NCBI RefSeq assembly: GCF_009923995.1
Contig: NZ_RFSK01000016.1
Location: forward strand, 1-64,000
Source of the DNA: Janthinobacterium sp.
GTDB lineage: Bacteria; Pseudomonadota; Gammaproteobacteria; Burkholderiales; Burkholderiaceae_D
Direction: 5' to 3'
DNA length: 64,000 nt
The notes under the pieces are model-generated. The model ran no database searches. It was not told where the DNA came from and saw only the letters and a list, made by a program, of their open reading frames with translations. Of this stretch, positions 52,479 through 61,384 are shown one piece after another. Each line of letters begins with the position of its first letter. Positions within the stretch are counted from its first letter, which is position 1. The position numbers and the translations under genes were made by a program.

Positions 52479-54029
52479 ATGAAAATCAGAGCGCAAATCG
52501 GCATGGTGCTGAACCTGGACAAGTGCATTGGCTGCCACACCTGTTCCGTCACGTGCAAGAACGTGTGGACCAGCCGCGACGGCGTCGAGTACGCGTGGTT
52601 CAACAACGTCGAGACGAAACCGGGCATCGGCTATCCGAAGCAGTGGGAAAACCAGGACAAGTGGAATGGCGGCTGGCGCCGCACGGACGCGGGGAAAATC
52701 GAGCCGCGCCAGGGCAGCCGTCTGAAAATCCTGGCGAACATCTTCGCCAACCCCAACCTGCCCGCCATCGACGAGTACTACGAGCCGTTCACCTACGACT
52801 ACGAGCACCTGCAAAGCGCGCCCCTGTCGCAGACGCCGCCGACGGCCCGCCCGATCTCCGTGCTGACGGGGAAAAAGATGGAGAAGATCGAGTGGGGCCC
52901 GAACTGGGAAGATGACCTGGGCGGCGAATTCGCCCAGCGCAGCAAGGATAAACTGTTCGACAACATGCAGAAGGAGATGTACGGCACCTTCGAGAACACC
53001 TTCATGATGTATTTGCCGCGCCTGTGCGAGCATTGCCTCAATCCGACGTGCGTGGCCTCCTGCCCGTCCGGCTCCGTCTACAAGCGCGAAGACGACGGCA
53101 TCGTGCTGATCGACCAGGACAAGTGCCGCGGCTGGCGCATGTGCATCTCCGGTTGCCCGTACAAGAAGATTTACTACAACTGGTCGTCCGGCAAGGCGGA
53201 GAAGTGCACCTTCTGCTTCCCCCGCATCGAAGCGGGCCAGCCCACCGTGTGCTCGGAAACGTGCGTGGGCCGCATCCGCTATCTGGGCGTGCTGCTGTAC
53301 GACGCCGACAGGATCGAGGCTGCCGCCTCCGTGCCGCAGGAGCAGGACCTGTATCAGGCGCAATTGGGCCTTTTCCTCGACCCGCACGATCCGGCCATCA
53401 TCGCCGAGGCGCGCCGCCAGGGTATCCCCGACCTGTGGCTGGAAGCGGCCGTCAAGTCGCCCGTCTACAAGATGGCCGTCGAGTGGAAGGTGGCGTTCCC
53501 CCTGCATCCCGAATACCGCACCTTGCCCATGGTGTGGTACGTGCCGCCCCTGTCGCCGATCCAGGCGGCCGCCGAATCGGGCAAGCTGGGCGTGAACGGC
53601 ATGCTGCCGGACACGCAAAGCCTGCGCATCCCGGTGCAGTACCTGGCCAACCTGCTGACGGCCGGCGACCAGCCGCCCATCGTCTCGGCCCTGGACCGCA
53701 TGCTGGCCATGCGCGCCTACATGCGCAGCAAGACGGTGGACAAGGTGGAAAACCTGACCGTATTGAAGCAGGTCGGATTGACCAAGGCGCAGGTGGAAGA
53801 CATGTACCACATCATGGCCATTGCCAACTACGAAGACCGCTTCGTCATCCCCAGCAGCCACAAGGAAATGGCGGAGGACAGCTTCAACGAGAAGGGCAGC
53901 TGCGGCTTCAGCTTCGGCAATGGCTGTTCGGACGGGGTCAGCGAGCCTACCTTGTTCGGCAAGAAAAAACACGGTTCGGCCATCTTCATGCAGATGCCGA
54001 AGTCGCGCAAAACGGCGCCAGGCGCTTAA
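52479..54029 (+). CDS. narH: Respiratory nitrate reductase beta subunit
   Basis: This 516-residue iron-sulphur subunit passes electrons from NarI haems to NarG. Four clusters are visible: CIGCHTCSVTCKNVW (Cys16/19/22/26), CEHCLNPTCVASCPSG, CRGWRMCISGCP where Trp replaces one Cys and so builds the [3Fe-4S] cluster, and CTFCFPRIEAGQPTVCSETC. The start lies one base after the narG stop. The C-terminal region matches NarH of Proteobacteria. Confidence 0.97.
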   Translation: MKIRAQIGMVLNLDKCIGCHTCSVTCKNVWTSRDGVEYAWFNNVETKPGIGYPKQWENQDKWNGGWRRTDAGKIEPRQGSRLKILANIFANPNLPAIDEYYEPFTYDYEHLQSAPLSQTPPTARPISVLTGKKMEKIEWGPNWEDDLGGEFAQRSKDKLFDNMQKEMYGTFENTFMMYLPRLCEHCLNPTCVASCPSGSVYKREDDGIVLIDQDKCRGWRMCISGCPYKKIYYNWSSGKAEKCTFCFPRIEAGQPTVCSETCVGRIRYLGVLLYDADRIEAAASVPQEQDLYQAQLGLFLDPHDPAIIAEARRQGIPDLWLEAAVKSPVYKMAVEWKVAFPLHPEYRTLPMVWYVPPLSPIQAAAESGKLGVNGMLPDTQSLRIPVQYLANLLTAGDQPPIVSALDRMLAMRAYMRSKTVDKVENLTVLKQVGLTKAQVEDMYHIMAIANYEDRFVIPSSHKEMAEDSFNEKGSCGFSFGNGCSDGVSEPTLFGKKKHGSAIFMQMPKSRKTAPGA

Positions 54030-54038
54030 GGAGCTCAT

Positions 54039-54707
54039 ATGGAACACGCTATGCATCATTACCAAGTCCTTTCTCGCCTGCTGCTGTACCCGGAGCCCGA
54101 GCTGATCGCCCACCTGCCGCAGCTGGACGCGGCGCTGGCGGCCGTGCCGGAACAGCACGCGCTGCTGCGGCCCTTGCTGGCGCACCTGGAAAGCGGCAGC
54201 CTGATCGACCTGCAGCAGCAGTACGTGGCCACCTTCGACCGCAATCCCTCGCACTCGCTGCATCTGTTCGAGCATATCCACGGCGAATCGCGCGACCGGG
54301 GCCAGGCCATGGTCGACCTGATGGAAGAGTACAAGCGCCACGGCCTGCAGATGGTGGGCGACGACTTGCCCGACTTCGTGCCCCTGTTCCTGGAATTCCT
54401 GGCGCAGCTCGACGAGGCGGTTTCGGCGCCACTGCTGGGCGACGCCGTCCACGTGCTGGCGCACATCGGCCGCAAGCTGACGGCCAACGGCAGCCCGTAC
54501 GCGCCCGTCTTCACCTTGCTCGAACGCCTGAGTCCCGTGGCGGCGGAAACCCTGGCCGAGCCGCCCATCCGCGACATGGACGAGGCGCTGGAAACCTTCG
54601 GTCCCGGTGCGGACGGCGTCGAGCCGCTGCTGCGTCCGGGCCCGGGCCAGGTCGTGGGCGGCGTTCACCCCGTGCATTTTCACCCGCAGCCGCGGCGCGC
54701 CGCCTGA
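54039..54707 (+). CDS. narJ: Nitrate reductase molybdenum cofactor assembly chaperone
   Basis: This 222-residue all-helical chaperone of the NarJ/TorD family starts HYQVLSRLLLYPEPELIAHLPQL and has YVATFDRNPSHSLHLFEHIHGESRDRGQAM, the family core. It holds NarG for Mo-cofactor insertion and haem/FeS maturation of the complex and is not part of the final enzyme. An AAGGAG site precedes the ATG; spacing from narH is 9 bases. Confidence 0.95.
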   Translation: MEHAMHHYQVLSRLLLYPEPELIAHLPQLDAALAAVPEQHALLRPLLAHLESGSLIDLQQQYVATFDRNPSHSLHLFEHIHGESRDRGQAMVDLMEEYKRHGLQMVGDDLPDFVPLFLEFLAQLDEAVSAPLLGDAVHVLAHIGRKLTANGSPYAPVFTLLERLSPVAAETLAEPPIRDMDEALETFGPGADGVEPLLRPGPGQVVGGVHPVHFHPQPRRAA

Positions 54708-54742
54708 GCGGCGCCCGGGGTCCGCATGACGAGGAGTACATC

Positions 54743-55429
54743 ATGAATCACTATCTGCATCAATTCATCTTCGGGATTTACCCGTACATCGCCCTGGCCA
54801 TCTTTTTGCTGGGGAGTCTGATCCGCTTCGACCGCGAGCAGTACACGTGGAAATCCGATTCCAGCCAGCTGCTGCACCGCGGCAGCCTGCGCCTGGGGAA
54901 TATCCTGTTCCACATCGGCATCATCGGCCTGCTGTTCGGCCATGCGGCCGGCCTGCTCACCCCCGTCTGGGTGTGGGATGCCTTGGGCGTGTCGCACAGC
55001 CTGAAGCAGGGCGTGGCCATGGCAGCCGGCGGCGTGATGGGCGGCCTGTGCCTGGCCGGCATCCTGATCCTGCTGGCGCGCCGCTTTTCCAACGAGCGCC
55101 TGCGCGCCGTCACCACGGCGGGCGACAAGCTGGTGATGGTGTGGATCCTCCTGACCCTGCTGCTGGGGCTATCGTCGATCTTCGTGTCCGCCTCGCACAT
55201 GGATGGCCACATGATGGTCTTGCTGATGACCTGGGCGCAGCACATCGTCACCTTCCGTGCCGATGCGGCCAGCTTCATCGTCGACGCGCCGCTGGTGTTC
55301 AAGCTGCACCTGTTCATGGGCATGTCGCTGTTCGTCATCTTCCCGTTCACCCGCCTGGTGCACGTGTGGAGCGGCTTCGGCGCAGTTGCTTATTTAGCCC
55401 GCACCTGGCAGCTGGTGCGCCGCCGTTAA
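54743..55429 (+). CDS. narI: Respiratory nitrate reductase gamma subunit (cytochrome b)
   Basis: This 228-residue dihaem cytochrome b subunit oxidises quinol and anchors NarGH. Five helices are seen. Haem-ligand histidines lie in FHIGIIGLLFGH and in the C-terminal pair (FKLHLFMGMSL, FTRLVHVW). The N-terminal IYPYIALAIFLLGSLIRFDREQYTWKSDSSQ is diagnostic. The start at 54743 has GAGGAG upstream. Confidence 0.96.
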   Translation: MNHYLHQFIFGIYPYIALAIFLLGSLIRFDREQYTWKSDSSQLLHRGSLRLGNILFHIGIIGLLFGHAAGLLTPVWVWDALGVSHSLKQGVAMAAGGVMGGLCLAGILILLARRFSNERLRAVTTAGDKLVMVWILLTLLLGLSSIFVSASHMDGHMMVLLMTWAQHIVTFRADAASFIVDAPLVFKLHLFMGMSLFVIFPFTRLVHVWSGFGAVAYLARTWQLVRRR

Positions 55430-55444
55430 GAAAGGAGTCATATC

Positions 55445-56191
55445 ATGGGAATCTCCGTCAATGGCATCGATATCGACGATGCCGACATCGCCCGCGAACT
55501 GCCGCATCACGACGGTGCCGGCAATCCGCTGAAACAGGCCGTGCATGAACTGGTGCTGCGCCGGCTGCTGCTGGACGAGGCGCAGCGCCTGGGCGTGCAG
55601 GGCGGCAGCGATGACGACCGCATCGAGGCGCTGTTCGCGCAGGAAGTGCGCGTGCCGCCCGCCGACGATGCGGCGTGCCGCACCTTTTATGCGCAGCGCC
55701 CGCAATTGTTCCGTAGCGGCGCGCTCGTCGAGGCGCGCCACATCCTGTTCCAGGTGACGCCGGAAGCGCCCCTGGAGCTGCTGCGGGCCACGGCGCAAGC
55801 CGTGCTCGACGCCCTCAAACTGGCGCCGGAGCGCTTCGGCGAATTGGCGGCGCAGTACTCGAACTGTCCATCCGGCGCCCTGGGGGGCAATCTGGGCCAG
55901 CTGTCGCCGGGCCAGAGCGTGCCCGAATTCGACGCGCTCGTGTTCCGCCTGGAAGCGGGCGCGCTGGCCGGCCATTTGCTGGAAACGCGCTTCGGCTACC
56001 ACATCGTGCAAGTGCTGCGCCGCGTCGAAGACCAGGCCATCGCCTACGAGGCGGTGCAGGCGCAGATCGCCGACCGCCTGGCGCGCGCCGCGTGGCAGCG
56101 GGCCGTGCACCAGTACCTGCACCTGCTGGTGGGGCGGGCCGACATCGCCGGCATCAAGCTGGAAGGCACAGCCAGCCCGCTGGTTCAGTAA
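55445..56191 (+). CDS. Parvulin-type peptidyl-prolyl isomerase
   Basis: This 248-residue PpiC/NifM-like rotamase has an N-terminal helical chaperone part (about 1-95) and a parvulin domain (about 100-200: EARHILFQVTPEAPLELL, FGELAAQYSNCPSGALGGNLGQLSPGQSVPEFDALVF, ETRFGYHIVQVL). No signal peptide is seen, so it should act in the cytosol. Parvulins at the end of nar operons are common in Beta- and Gammaproteobacteria and are thought to help NarG or NarH fold. An AAGGAG site precedes the ATG, 15 bases after narI. Confidence 0.9.
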   Translation: MGISVNGIDIDDADIARELPHHDGAGNPLKQAVHELVLRRLLLDEAQRLGVQGGSDDDRIEALFAQEVRVPPADDAACRTFYAQRPQLFRSGALVEARHILFQVTPEAPLELLRATAQAVLDALKLAPERFGELAAQYSNCPSGALGGNLGQLSPGQSVPEFDALVFRLEAGALAGHLLETRFGYHIVQVLRRVEDQAIAYEAVQAQIADRLARAAWQRAVHQYLHLLVGRADIAGIKLEGTASPLVQ

Positions 56192-56232
56192 GTAGAAATG
56201 CGTAGCTAAAAAGGCGTAGTGCGCTAGGCCTT

Positions 56233-56259
56233 CTGGGGCACAGCCAGATCGTGCCCCAG
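56233..56259 (+). terminator. Hairpin between the nar operon and moaA
   Basis: CTGGGGCAC (56233-56241) and GTGCCCCAG (56251-56259) form a perfect 9-bp stem with a 9-nt loop; CCTTTAC follows, a poor T-tract. It ends or attenuates nar transcription ahead of moaA. It does not resemble the Moco riboswitch. Confidence 0.55.
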
Positions 56260-56293
56260 CCTTTACAATCAAGGAAGAAACAGGAGTAGCGTC

Positions 56294-57280
56294 ATGGGTA
56301 GCGTCAAGTTGCAGGACCGTTTTGGCCGTGCCATCGATTATGTGCGGCTGTCCGTCACCGACCGTTGCGACTTGCGTTGCAGTTATTGCATGCCCAAGGG
56401 CTTTCGCGGCTTCGAAGAGCCGAAGGACTGGCTGACGTTCGACGAGATCGAGCGCTTGCTGGGCATTTTCGTTCGCCTCGGCACGCGCCGCGTGCGCCTG
56501 ACGGGCGGCGAGCCTCTGTTGCGGCGCCATCTGCCGGAACTGGCGCAGCGCCTGTCCGCGCTGCCCGGCATGCAGGACCTGTCGCTGTCGACCAATGCCA
56601 CGCAGCTGGGCAAGCACGCCGTGGCCTTGCGCGCGGCGGGCGTGGACCGCATCAATGTCAGCCTCGATTCGCTGGACCGCGCCTGCATGCAGCAGATCAC
56701 GGGACGCGACAGCCTGCAGCCTATTTTGGACGGCCTGATGGCGGGCAAGGCGGCCGGCTTCGACCCGATCAAGATCAATATGGTGGCCATGCGCGGCGTC
56801 AATGACGGCCAGATCGAGGCCATGGCCGCGTTCTGCATCGAGCAGCAGTTCATCCTGCGCCTGATCGAAGCCATGCCCATGGGCAGCACGGGCCGCAATG
56901 CCCGCTACATGCCGCTGGGCCCCGTGCGCGAGCGCCTGGCGGCCCGCTTTGGCCTGGTGCCGCAGGCGGTGGAACTGGGCGGCGGGCCGGCGCGCTATCT
57001 GGCCACGCCGGACGGGCGCGCCAGCATCGGCTTCATCACGCCCATGTCGCAGCATTTCTGCGCCACCTGCAACCGTGTGCGCCTGTCCGTCGATGGTACC
57101 CTGTATTTGTGCCTGGGTCAGGAAGAAAAATTCGCCTTCGGCCCCATGCTGCGCGGCGGGGCCACGGATGCGGAGATCGAGGCGGCGATCCGCACCGCCA
57201 TCGAGCTCAAGCCGCAGCAGCACGATTTCAATACGCAGCCGGACAAGATCGTGCGGTTCATGGCGCAGACCGGTGGCTAG
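56294..57280 (+). CDS. moaA: GTP 3',8-cyclase (molybdenum cofactor biosynthesis)
   Basis: This 328-residue radical-SAM enzyme does the first step of molybdopterin synthesis. The N-terminal cluster motif is CDLRCSYCMPKGF. RLTGGEPLLRRHLPEL is the SAM-binding GGEP region, the C-terminal cluster is CATCNRVRLSVDGTLYLCLG, and the chain ends in the conserved Gly-Gly tail. It follows the nar operon, so cofactor supply is tied to the enzyme that needs it. An AGGAG site precedes the ATG. No other moa/moe genes are in the window. Confidence 0.96.
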   Translation: MGSVKLQDRFGRAIDYVRLSVTDRCDLRCSYCMPKGFRGFEEPKDWLTFDEIERLLGIFVRLGTRRVRLTGGEPLLRRHLPELAQRLSALPGMQDLSLSTNATQLGKHAVALRAAGVDRINVSLDSLDRACMQQITGRDSLQPILDGLMAGKAAGFDPIKINMVAMRGVNDGQIEAMAAFCIEQQFILRLIEAMPMGSTGRNARYMPLGPVRERLAARFGLVPQAVELGGGPARYLATPDGRASIGFITPMSQHFCATCNRVRLSVDGTLYLCLGQEEKFAFGPMLRGGATDAEIEAAIRTAIELKPQQHDFNTQPDKIVRFMAQTGG

Positions 57281-57334
57281 GATGGACGCCTGGCCAAACC
57301 TACTACGCGTCGCGCTTTGCGGCCGGCGATGCTC

Positions 57335-57352
57335 ACCGTACTGGAGTACGGT
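57335..57352. repeat. Perfect palindrome, possible dispersed intergenic repeat
   Basis: ACCGTACTGGAGTACGGT has 8-bp perfect arms around GG. It sits in the 162-base gap between moaA and narX, inside a stretch (about 57301-57420) that looks like a repetitive extragenic element rather than a promoter. The same gap must hold any separate narX promoter; none is clear. Confidence 0.4.
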
Positions 57353-57442
57353 TGCGCTTCTCGGCCACAAATCACTGCCGCTCGCTACGGTTTTGCCAGG
57401 TGTCGCGGCACCTGGGGTGTGCTTGTTACAGCAAAAGGAACT

Positions 57443-59344
57443 ATGAAATTCAAGGCGATGTTTTCCTCCTGGCAGAAGCTGTCGACCAAGATCGTCGGCG
57501 CGCTGCTGCTCATGCTGGTGCTGGCCCTGAGCGCCATCGGCTGCACCCTGTTCCTCTCGTGGCAGCTGGAAGGCAGTTCGGCGGCCATCAACGAGACGGG
57601 CCGGCTGCGCATGCAGACCTACCGCTTGACACTGCTGCTCGCCAGCGATGCCCGCGATCAGGCGCAGCAGCAGGTGCTGCTGATCGACGAAACCCTGGCC
57701 AAGATCGCCCACGGCGACCCACAGCGGCCCCTGTTCCTGCCGCCCAGCGGCGCCATCAAATCCGAATTCGAGCGTATCGGCCAGGCCTGGCGCGCTTCCC
57801 TGCGCCCGGCCGCGCTGGCCGCCGATACGCCCGCGCGGGCGCGCCAGTTCGGGCATGACGCCGATACCTTCGTGGGCCAGGTGGACCAGCTGGTGCGCCT
57901 GATCGAGCAGGACAGCGAGCAGCGCACCTTCTGGCTGCGCGCTTCGCAGCTGGTCTTGGTGGGCATGGCCGTCGTCGGCACGGTCAGCATGATTTATCTC
58001 ATGTTCATGCTCATCATCGAACCCGTCACGCGGCTGCGCCTGGGCATGCAGCGCATGAAGGAGCGCGATTTCAGCGTGCGCCTGGCAGTGGAAAGCAACG
58101 ACGAATTCGGCCAGCTGGCCAGCGGCTTCAACCAGATGGCCGACCGCCTGCAGGCGCTGTACGGCAACCTGGAGGAGGGCGTGCGCAGCAAGACCGCCAC
58201 CCTGGAATACCGCAACCGCGAACTGGCGCTGCTGTACGAAAGCGCCGCCTTCCTGCAGCGCCCGCAGCCGCTGGAAGACATCTGCGGCGGCTTCATGCAG
58301 CGCATCGTCGAGTATTTCGCGGCCGACGGCTCCACCGTGCGCGTGCTCGATGCGGAACGGGGCAACCTGCACATGGTGGTGCATACGGGCCTGTCCGAGG
58401 AACTGGTGGCGTCCGAGCACTGCCTGAAGGTGGGCGACTGCCTGTGCGGCACGGCCGTCGAGATGAAGGTGGCGAAGGTGCACGACATGCGCCGCATCGA
58501 CAGGGCGCACGAGCTGCGCTGCCACCGCGAAGGTTTTGCGACGGTCTCCGTGTTCCAGATCCACGCGCACGAACAGCACCTGGGCTTTTTCAACCTGCAT
58601 TTCCGCCTGGCCCGCGTGTTTTCCGCGCGCGAGCTGGCCTTGCTGGAAACCCTGGGCCAGCTGCTGGGCATCGCGCTGGAAAACCTGCGCCTGGCCGCGC
58701 GCGAACGGGAAATGGCCGTCTCCGAAGAGCGCAACCTGGTGGCGCAGGGCCTGCACGACAGCATCGCGCAAAGCCTCAATTTCCTCAACCTGCAGGTGCA
58801 GATGCTGGACGACTCCGTGCGCAACGCCCGTTTCGAGGAAGTGGCTGGCATCGTGCCGGCTCTGCACGCGGGCGTGAAGGAAAGCTACGAAGACGTGCGC
58901 GAGCTGCTGGCGAACTTCCGCAGCCGCCTGATGGAGGACGACCTGATCGGCTCCCTGCGCGCGGCGCTCGATAAATTCCGCCGCCAGACGGGCATCGACG
59001 CCGAGCTGCTGGCCGACGTGGATGGCGCGCCATTCCCCCGCGAGCAGCAATTGCAGCTACTATTCATCGTACAGGAAGCGCTGTCGAACATCCGCAAGCA
59101 CGCCCAGGCGAGCCACGTCGAGGTGCGCCTGGCCGATGACCAGGACTTTACCCTGACGATCAGCGACAATGGCGTCGGCTTCGAGGCCGCTGCCGTGCTG
59201 GAAAAAGGCGACAGCCATGTCGGCATCCACATCATGCGCGAACGCGCGCAGCGCATCGAGGCCACGTTCGACGTGCATGCCTGCCCCGGCGGCGGCACGA
59301 CGGTCGAACTGCATCTGTCGCGCGAGCAGCGGCGCGCCGCCTAA
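57443..59344 (+). CDS. narX: Nitrate/nitrite sensor histidine kinase
   Basis: This 633-residue membrane kinase has TM1 (about 17-40) followed by the nitrate-binding P-box, ETGRLRMQTYR (51-61), a periplasmic helical bundle, TM2 (about 175-200), HAMP (about 200-250), a GAF-like region (about 275-420) with three Cys near EHCLKVGDCLCGTAVE, then HisKA_3 with the phospho-His438 in GLHDSIAQ and HATPase (VQEALSNIRKHAQ, ISDNGVGF). Nitrate binding should start transfer to NarL encoded next. The start at 57443 has AAAGGA 5 bases upstream. Confidence 0.93.
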   Translation: MKFKAMFSSWQKLSTKIVGALLLMLVLALSAIGCTLFLSWQLEGSSAAINETGRLRMQTYRLTLLLASDARDQAQQQVLLIDETLAKIAHGDPQRPLFLPPSGAIKSEFERIGQAWRASLRPAALAADTPARARQFGHDADTFVGQVDQLVRLIEQDSEQRTFWLRASQLVLVGMAVVGTVSMIYLMFMLIIEPVTRLRLGMQRMKERDFSVRLAVESNDEFGQLASGFNQMADRLQALYGNLEEGVRSKTATLEYRNRELALLYESAAFLQRPQPLEDICGGFMQRIVEYFAADGSTVRVLDAERGNLHMVVHTGLSEELVASEHCLKVGDCLCGTAVEMKVAKVHDMRRIDRAHELRCHREGFATVSVFQIHAHEQHLGFFNLHFRLARVFSARELALLETLGQLLGIALENLRLAAREREMAVSEERNLVAQGLHDSIAQSLNFLNLQVQMLDDSVRNARFEEVAGIVPALHAGVKESYEDVRELLANFRSRLMEDDLIGSLRAALDKFRRQTGIDAELLADVDGAPFPREQQLQLLFIVQEALSNIRKHAQASHVEVRLADDQDFTLTISDNGVGFEAAAVLEKGDSHVGIHIMRERAQRIEATFDVHACPGGGTTVELHLSREQRRAA

Positions 59345-59369
59345 GCCACTATCTGAAAGTACAAAAAAA

Positions 59370-60032
59370 ATGGAGACTCCCGATAAACCGATCACTGTCA
59401 TGCTGGTGGACGACCATGCGCTGTTCCGCAGCGGCATACGCTCGCTGCTGCAGCGCCACACGGAGTTTTCCGTCGTGGGCGAGGCCGCCGATGGCGTGGA
59501 AGGCATCAAGCGCGCCATCCAGCTGCAGCCCGACGTGGTGCTGCTGGACCTGAACATGGCCGGCATGTCCGGCGTGGAAGCGCTGCAGCTGATGCAGCAC
59601 GATTGCCCCGACACGGCCATCGTCATGCTGACGGTGTCGGAAGATGCCGAGGACCTGGCCACGGCCCTGCGCGCGGGCGCCTGCGGCTATTTGATCAAGA
59701 ATATCGATGCCGACTACCTGGTGCGCGCCATCCGCCGCGCGGCCGCCGGCGAGGTCGTCATCGCCGAAGCCATGACGGGCAAGCTGGTGGCCCAGCTGCA
59801 GGCGGGCACGCGGCGCGAGGAACCCGTGTCGGAACTGGACAAGCTCACGCCGCGCGAAAAGGAGATCATCGACTGCCTGTCGCGCGGCGAGAGCAACAAG
59901 GGCATCGCGCGCACCCTGGACCTGGCGGAAAGCACGGTCAAGATCCACGTGCAGAACGTGCTGAAGAAACTCAACCTGAACAGCCGCGTGCAGGCCGCCG
60001 TCTATGCGGTGGAGCACCGCCAGGGCAAGTAG
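59370..60032 (+). CDS. narL: Nitrate/nitrite response regulator
   Basis: This 220-residue NarL/FixJ regulator has a receiver domain (about 8-125) with the acidic pair DD (14-15), phospho-acceptor Asp60 in VVLLDLNM and Lys110. A LuxR-type HTH follows (about 153-212, LTPREKEIIDCLSRGESNKGIARTLDLAESTVKIHVQNVLKKL). The gene follows narX by 25 bases; only an A-rich tract precedes the ATG, so translation may depend on coupling to narX. It is expected to control narK, narG and nnrS. Confidence 0.93.
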   Translation: METPDKPITVMLVDDHALFRSGIRSLLQRHTEFSVVGEAADGVEGIKRAIQLQPDVVLLDLNMAGMSGVEALQLMQHDCPDTAIVMLTVSEDAEDLATALRAGACGYLIKNIDADYLVRAIRRAAAGEVVIAEAMTGKLVAQLQAGTRREEPVSELDKLTPREKEIIDCLSRGESNKGIARTLDLAESTVKIHVQNVLKKLNLNSRVQAAVYAVEHRQGK

Positions 60033-60042
60033 CCGAGTAGTC

Positions 60043-60069
60043 GGGGTCTGACCCGCCGGGTCAGACCCC
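60043..60069. terminator. Long perfect hairpin after narL (terminator or REP-like repeat)
   Basis: GGGGTCTGACCC (60043-60054) and GGGTCAGACCCC (60058-60069) form a perfect 12-bp stem with a 3-nt loop, 11 bases after the narL stop. There is no T-run. The GTCTGACCC palindrome style is familiar from dispersed repeats in Burkholderiales genomes, so it may be a repeat that also ends transcription. Confidence 0.5.
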
Positions 60070-60070
60070 A

Positions 60071-60109
60071 TGGTCACTTGTCGCTATCCCCCTAGTCCTT
60101 TTTGCCGAT
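60071..60109 (+). promoter_or_regulatory. Recurrent nitrate-locus motif upstream of nnrS, two copies
   Basis: CTAGTCCTTTTTGCCGAT (60092-60109) matches the narK copy at 16 of 18 positions. A second, weaker copy (TGGTCACTTGTCGCTAT, 60071-60087) lies 21-22 bases upstream, about two helical turns. Further down an AT-rich dyad ATATTGAATAT (60136-60146) lies close to the nnrS start. Confidence 0.5.
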
Positions 60110-60166
60110 GGCTGTCCTTGCGCCTTTAAAGTAGTATATTGAATATATCTTTAGCGCGAGTCCGTC

Positions 60167-61378
60167 ATGGCCATCACCCCGATCAGCGAATCATCGTCTT
60201 CTCCCGCCGCAGCGGGAGCCGCGCCCTGGCATGCCCGCCACCCCGTCTGGCAGCTGGGTTTCCGCCCGTTCTACCTGCTGGCGGCCGTGTTTGCGGCCGT
60301 CAGCATTCCCCTGTGGCTGGCCAGCTACCTGGGCTGGATGCGGGGCGGCCTGCAACTGGGGCTGGGCTGGCACATGCATGAAATGGTCTTCGGCTTCGCC
60401 CTGGCCGTCGTCGTGGGTTTCCTGTACACGGCGGGGCGCAACTGGACGGGCTTGGCCACGCCGCACGGCGCGCCGCTGATGGCGCTGGCGGGACTGTGGC
60501 TGGCCGGGCGCGTGGCCATGGCGTGCTTTCCCGGCGTGGCGGCGGCACTGGTCGACTGGCTGTTCCTGCCGCTGGCCACGTACCCCCTGTATCGCGTGCT
60601 GCGCCGTTCGGGCAATACGCGCAACCTGTTCCTCGTCGGCCTGCTGGCACTGCTGGCGCTGGCCAATGGCCTGTATCACGCGGCCGCGCTGGGCTGGCTG
60701 GCGCTGGCGCTGTCCGTCCCCGTGCAGGCGGCCATCTTCATCATCGTGCTGATCGAGTCCGTGATCGGCGCGCGCGTCATTCCCATGTTCACCCGCAACG
60801 GGGCGCCCGGCAGCACGCCCGTGGCCAGTCCGAAACGGGCGCTGGCGGGCGTGGCGTGCATGGCGGCGGCGGCCATCGCCTGGCTGGCGGGCGCGCCTGC
60901 GCTGGTGACGGCGCCGCTGGCCTTCTGCGCTGCCGGCGTCTCGCTGGCCAACTTGCTGGCCTGGCAGCCGCAGCGCACCTTGCGCGTGCCGCTGCTGTGG
61001 ATACTGCACCTGTCGTACGCGTGGATAGGCATCGGCTTTGCGTTGCTGGCGGTCGCCAGCCTGGGCTGGCTGCCGGCCAGCGCCGCCCTGCACGCGCTGA
61101 CGGTGGGCTCGATGGCGGGCCTGATCATCGGCATGATGACGCGCACCACCCTGGGCCACACGGGGCGTCCCCTCAAGGCGGGCAGGGCGGAAGCGGTGAT
61201 GTACTGGCTGATACAGCTGGGTGCGCTGGCGCGCCTGCTGGCCGCGGCGGGACCCGCGTCGCTGTACGTGCCCGCGCTGCTGGCGGCGGGGCTGTGCTGG
61301 TCGCTGGCGTTTGCCCTGTTTGCGCTGGCGTATGCGCCGTATCTGTGGCGCGCCAGGGTAGACGGGCGCGCGGGATGA
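60167..61378 (+). CDS. nnrS: NnrS-family haem/copper membrane protein
   Basis: This 403-residue integral membrane protein of the NnrS family has about 12 helices. Conserved marks are HPVWQLGFRPFYLLAAVFA, GWHMHEMVFGFALAVVVGFLYTAGRNWTG (His pair, likely haem or copper ligands), IESVIGARVIPMFTRNG and MARTTLGHTGR-like MTRTTLGHTGRPL. NnrS eases nitric oxide stress during nitrate respiration and denitrification. It lies behind narXL with its own motif-bearing upstream region, so nitrate control is likely. Confidence 0.9.
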   Translation: MAITPISESSSSPAAAGAAPWHARHPVWQLGFRPFYLLAAVFAAVSIPLWLASYLGWMRGGLQLGLGWHMHEMVFGFALAVVVGFLYTAGRNWTGLATPHGAPLMALAGLWLAGRVAMACFPGVAAALVDWLFLPLATYPLYRVLRRSGNTRNLFLVGLLALLALANGLYHAAALGWLALALSVPVQAAIFIIVLIESVIGARVIPMFTRNGAPGSTPVASPKRALAGVACMAAAAIAWLAGAPALVTAPLAFCAAGVSLANLLAWQPQRTLRVPLLWILHLSYAWIGIGFALLAVASLGWLPASAALHALTVGSMAGLIIGMMTRTTLGHTGRPLKAGRAEAVMYWLIQLGALARLLAAAGPASLYVPALLAAGLCWSLAFALFALAYAPYLWRARVDGRAG

Positions 61379-61384
61379 AGAAGG

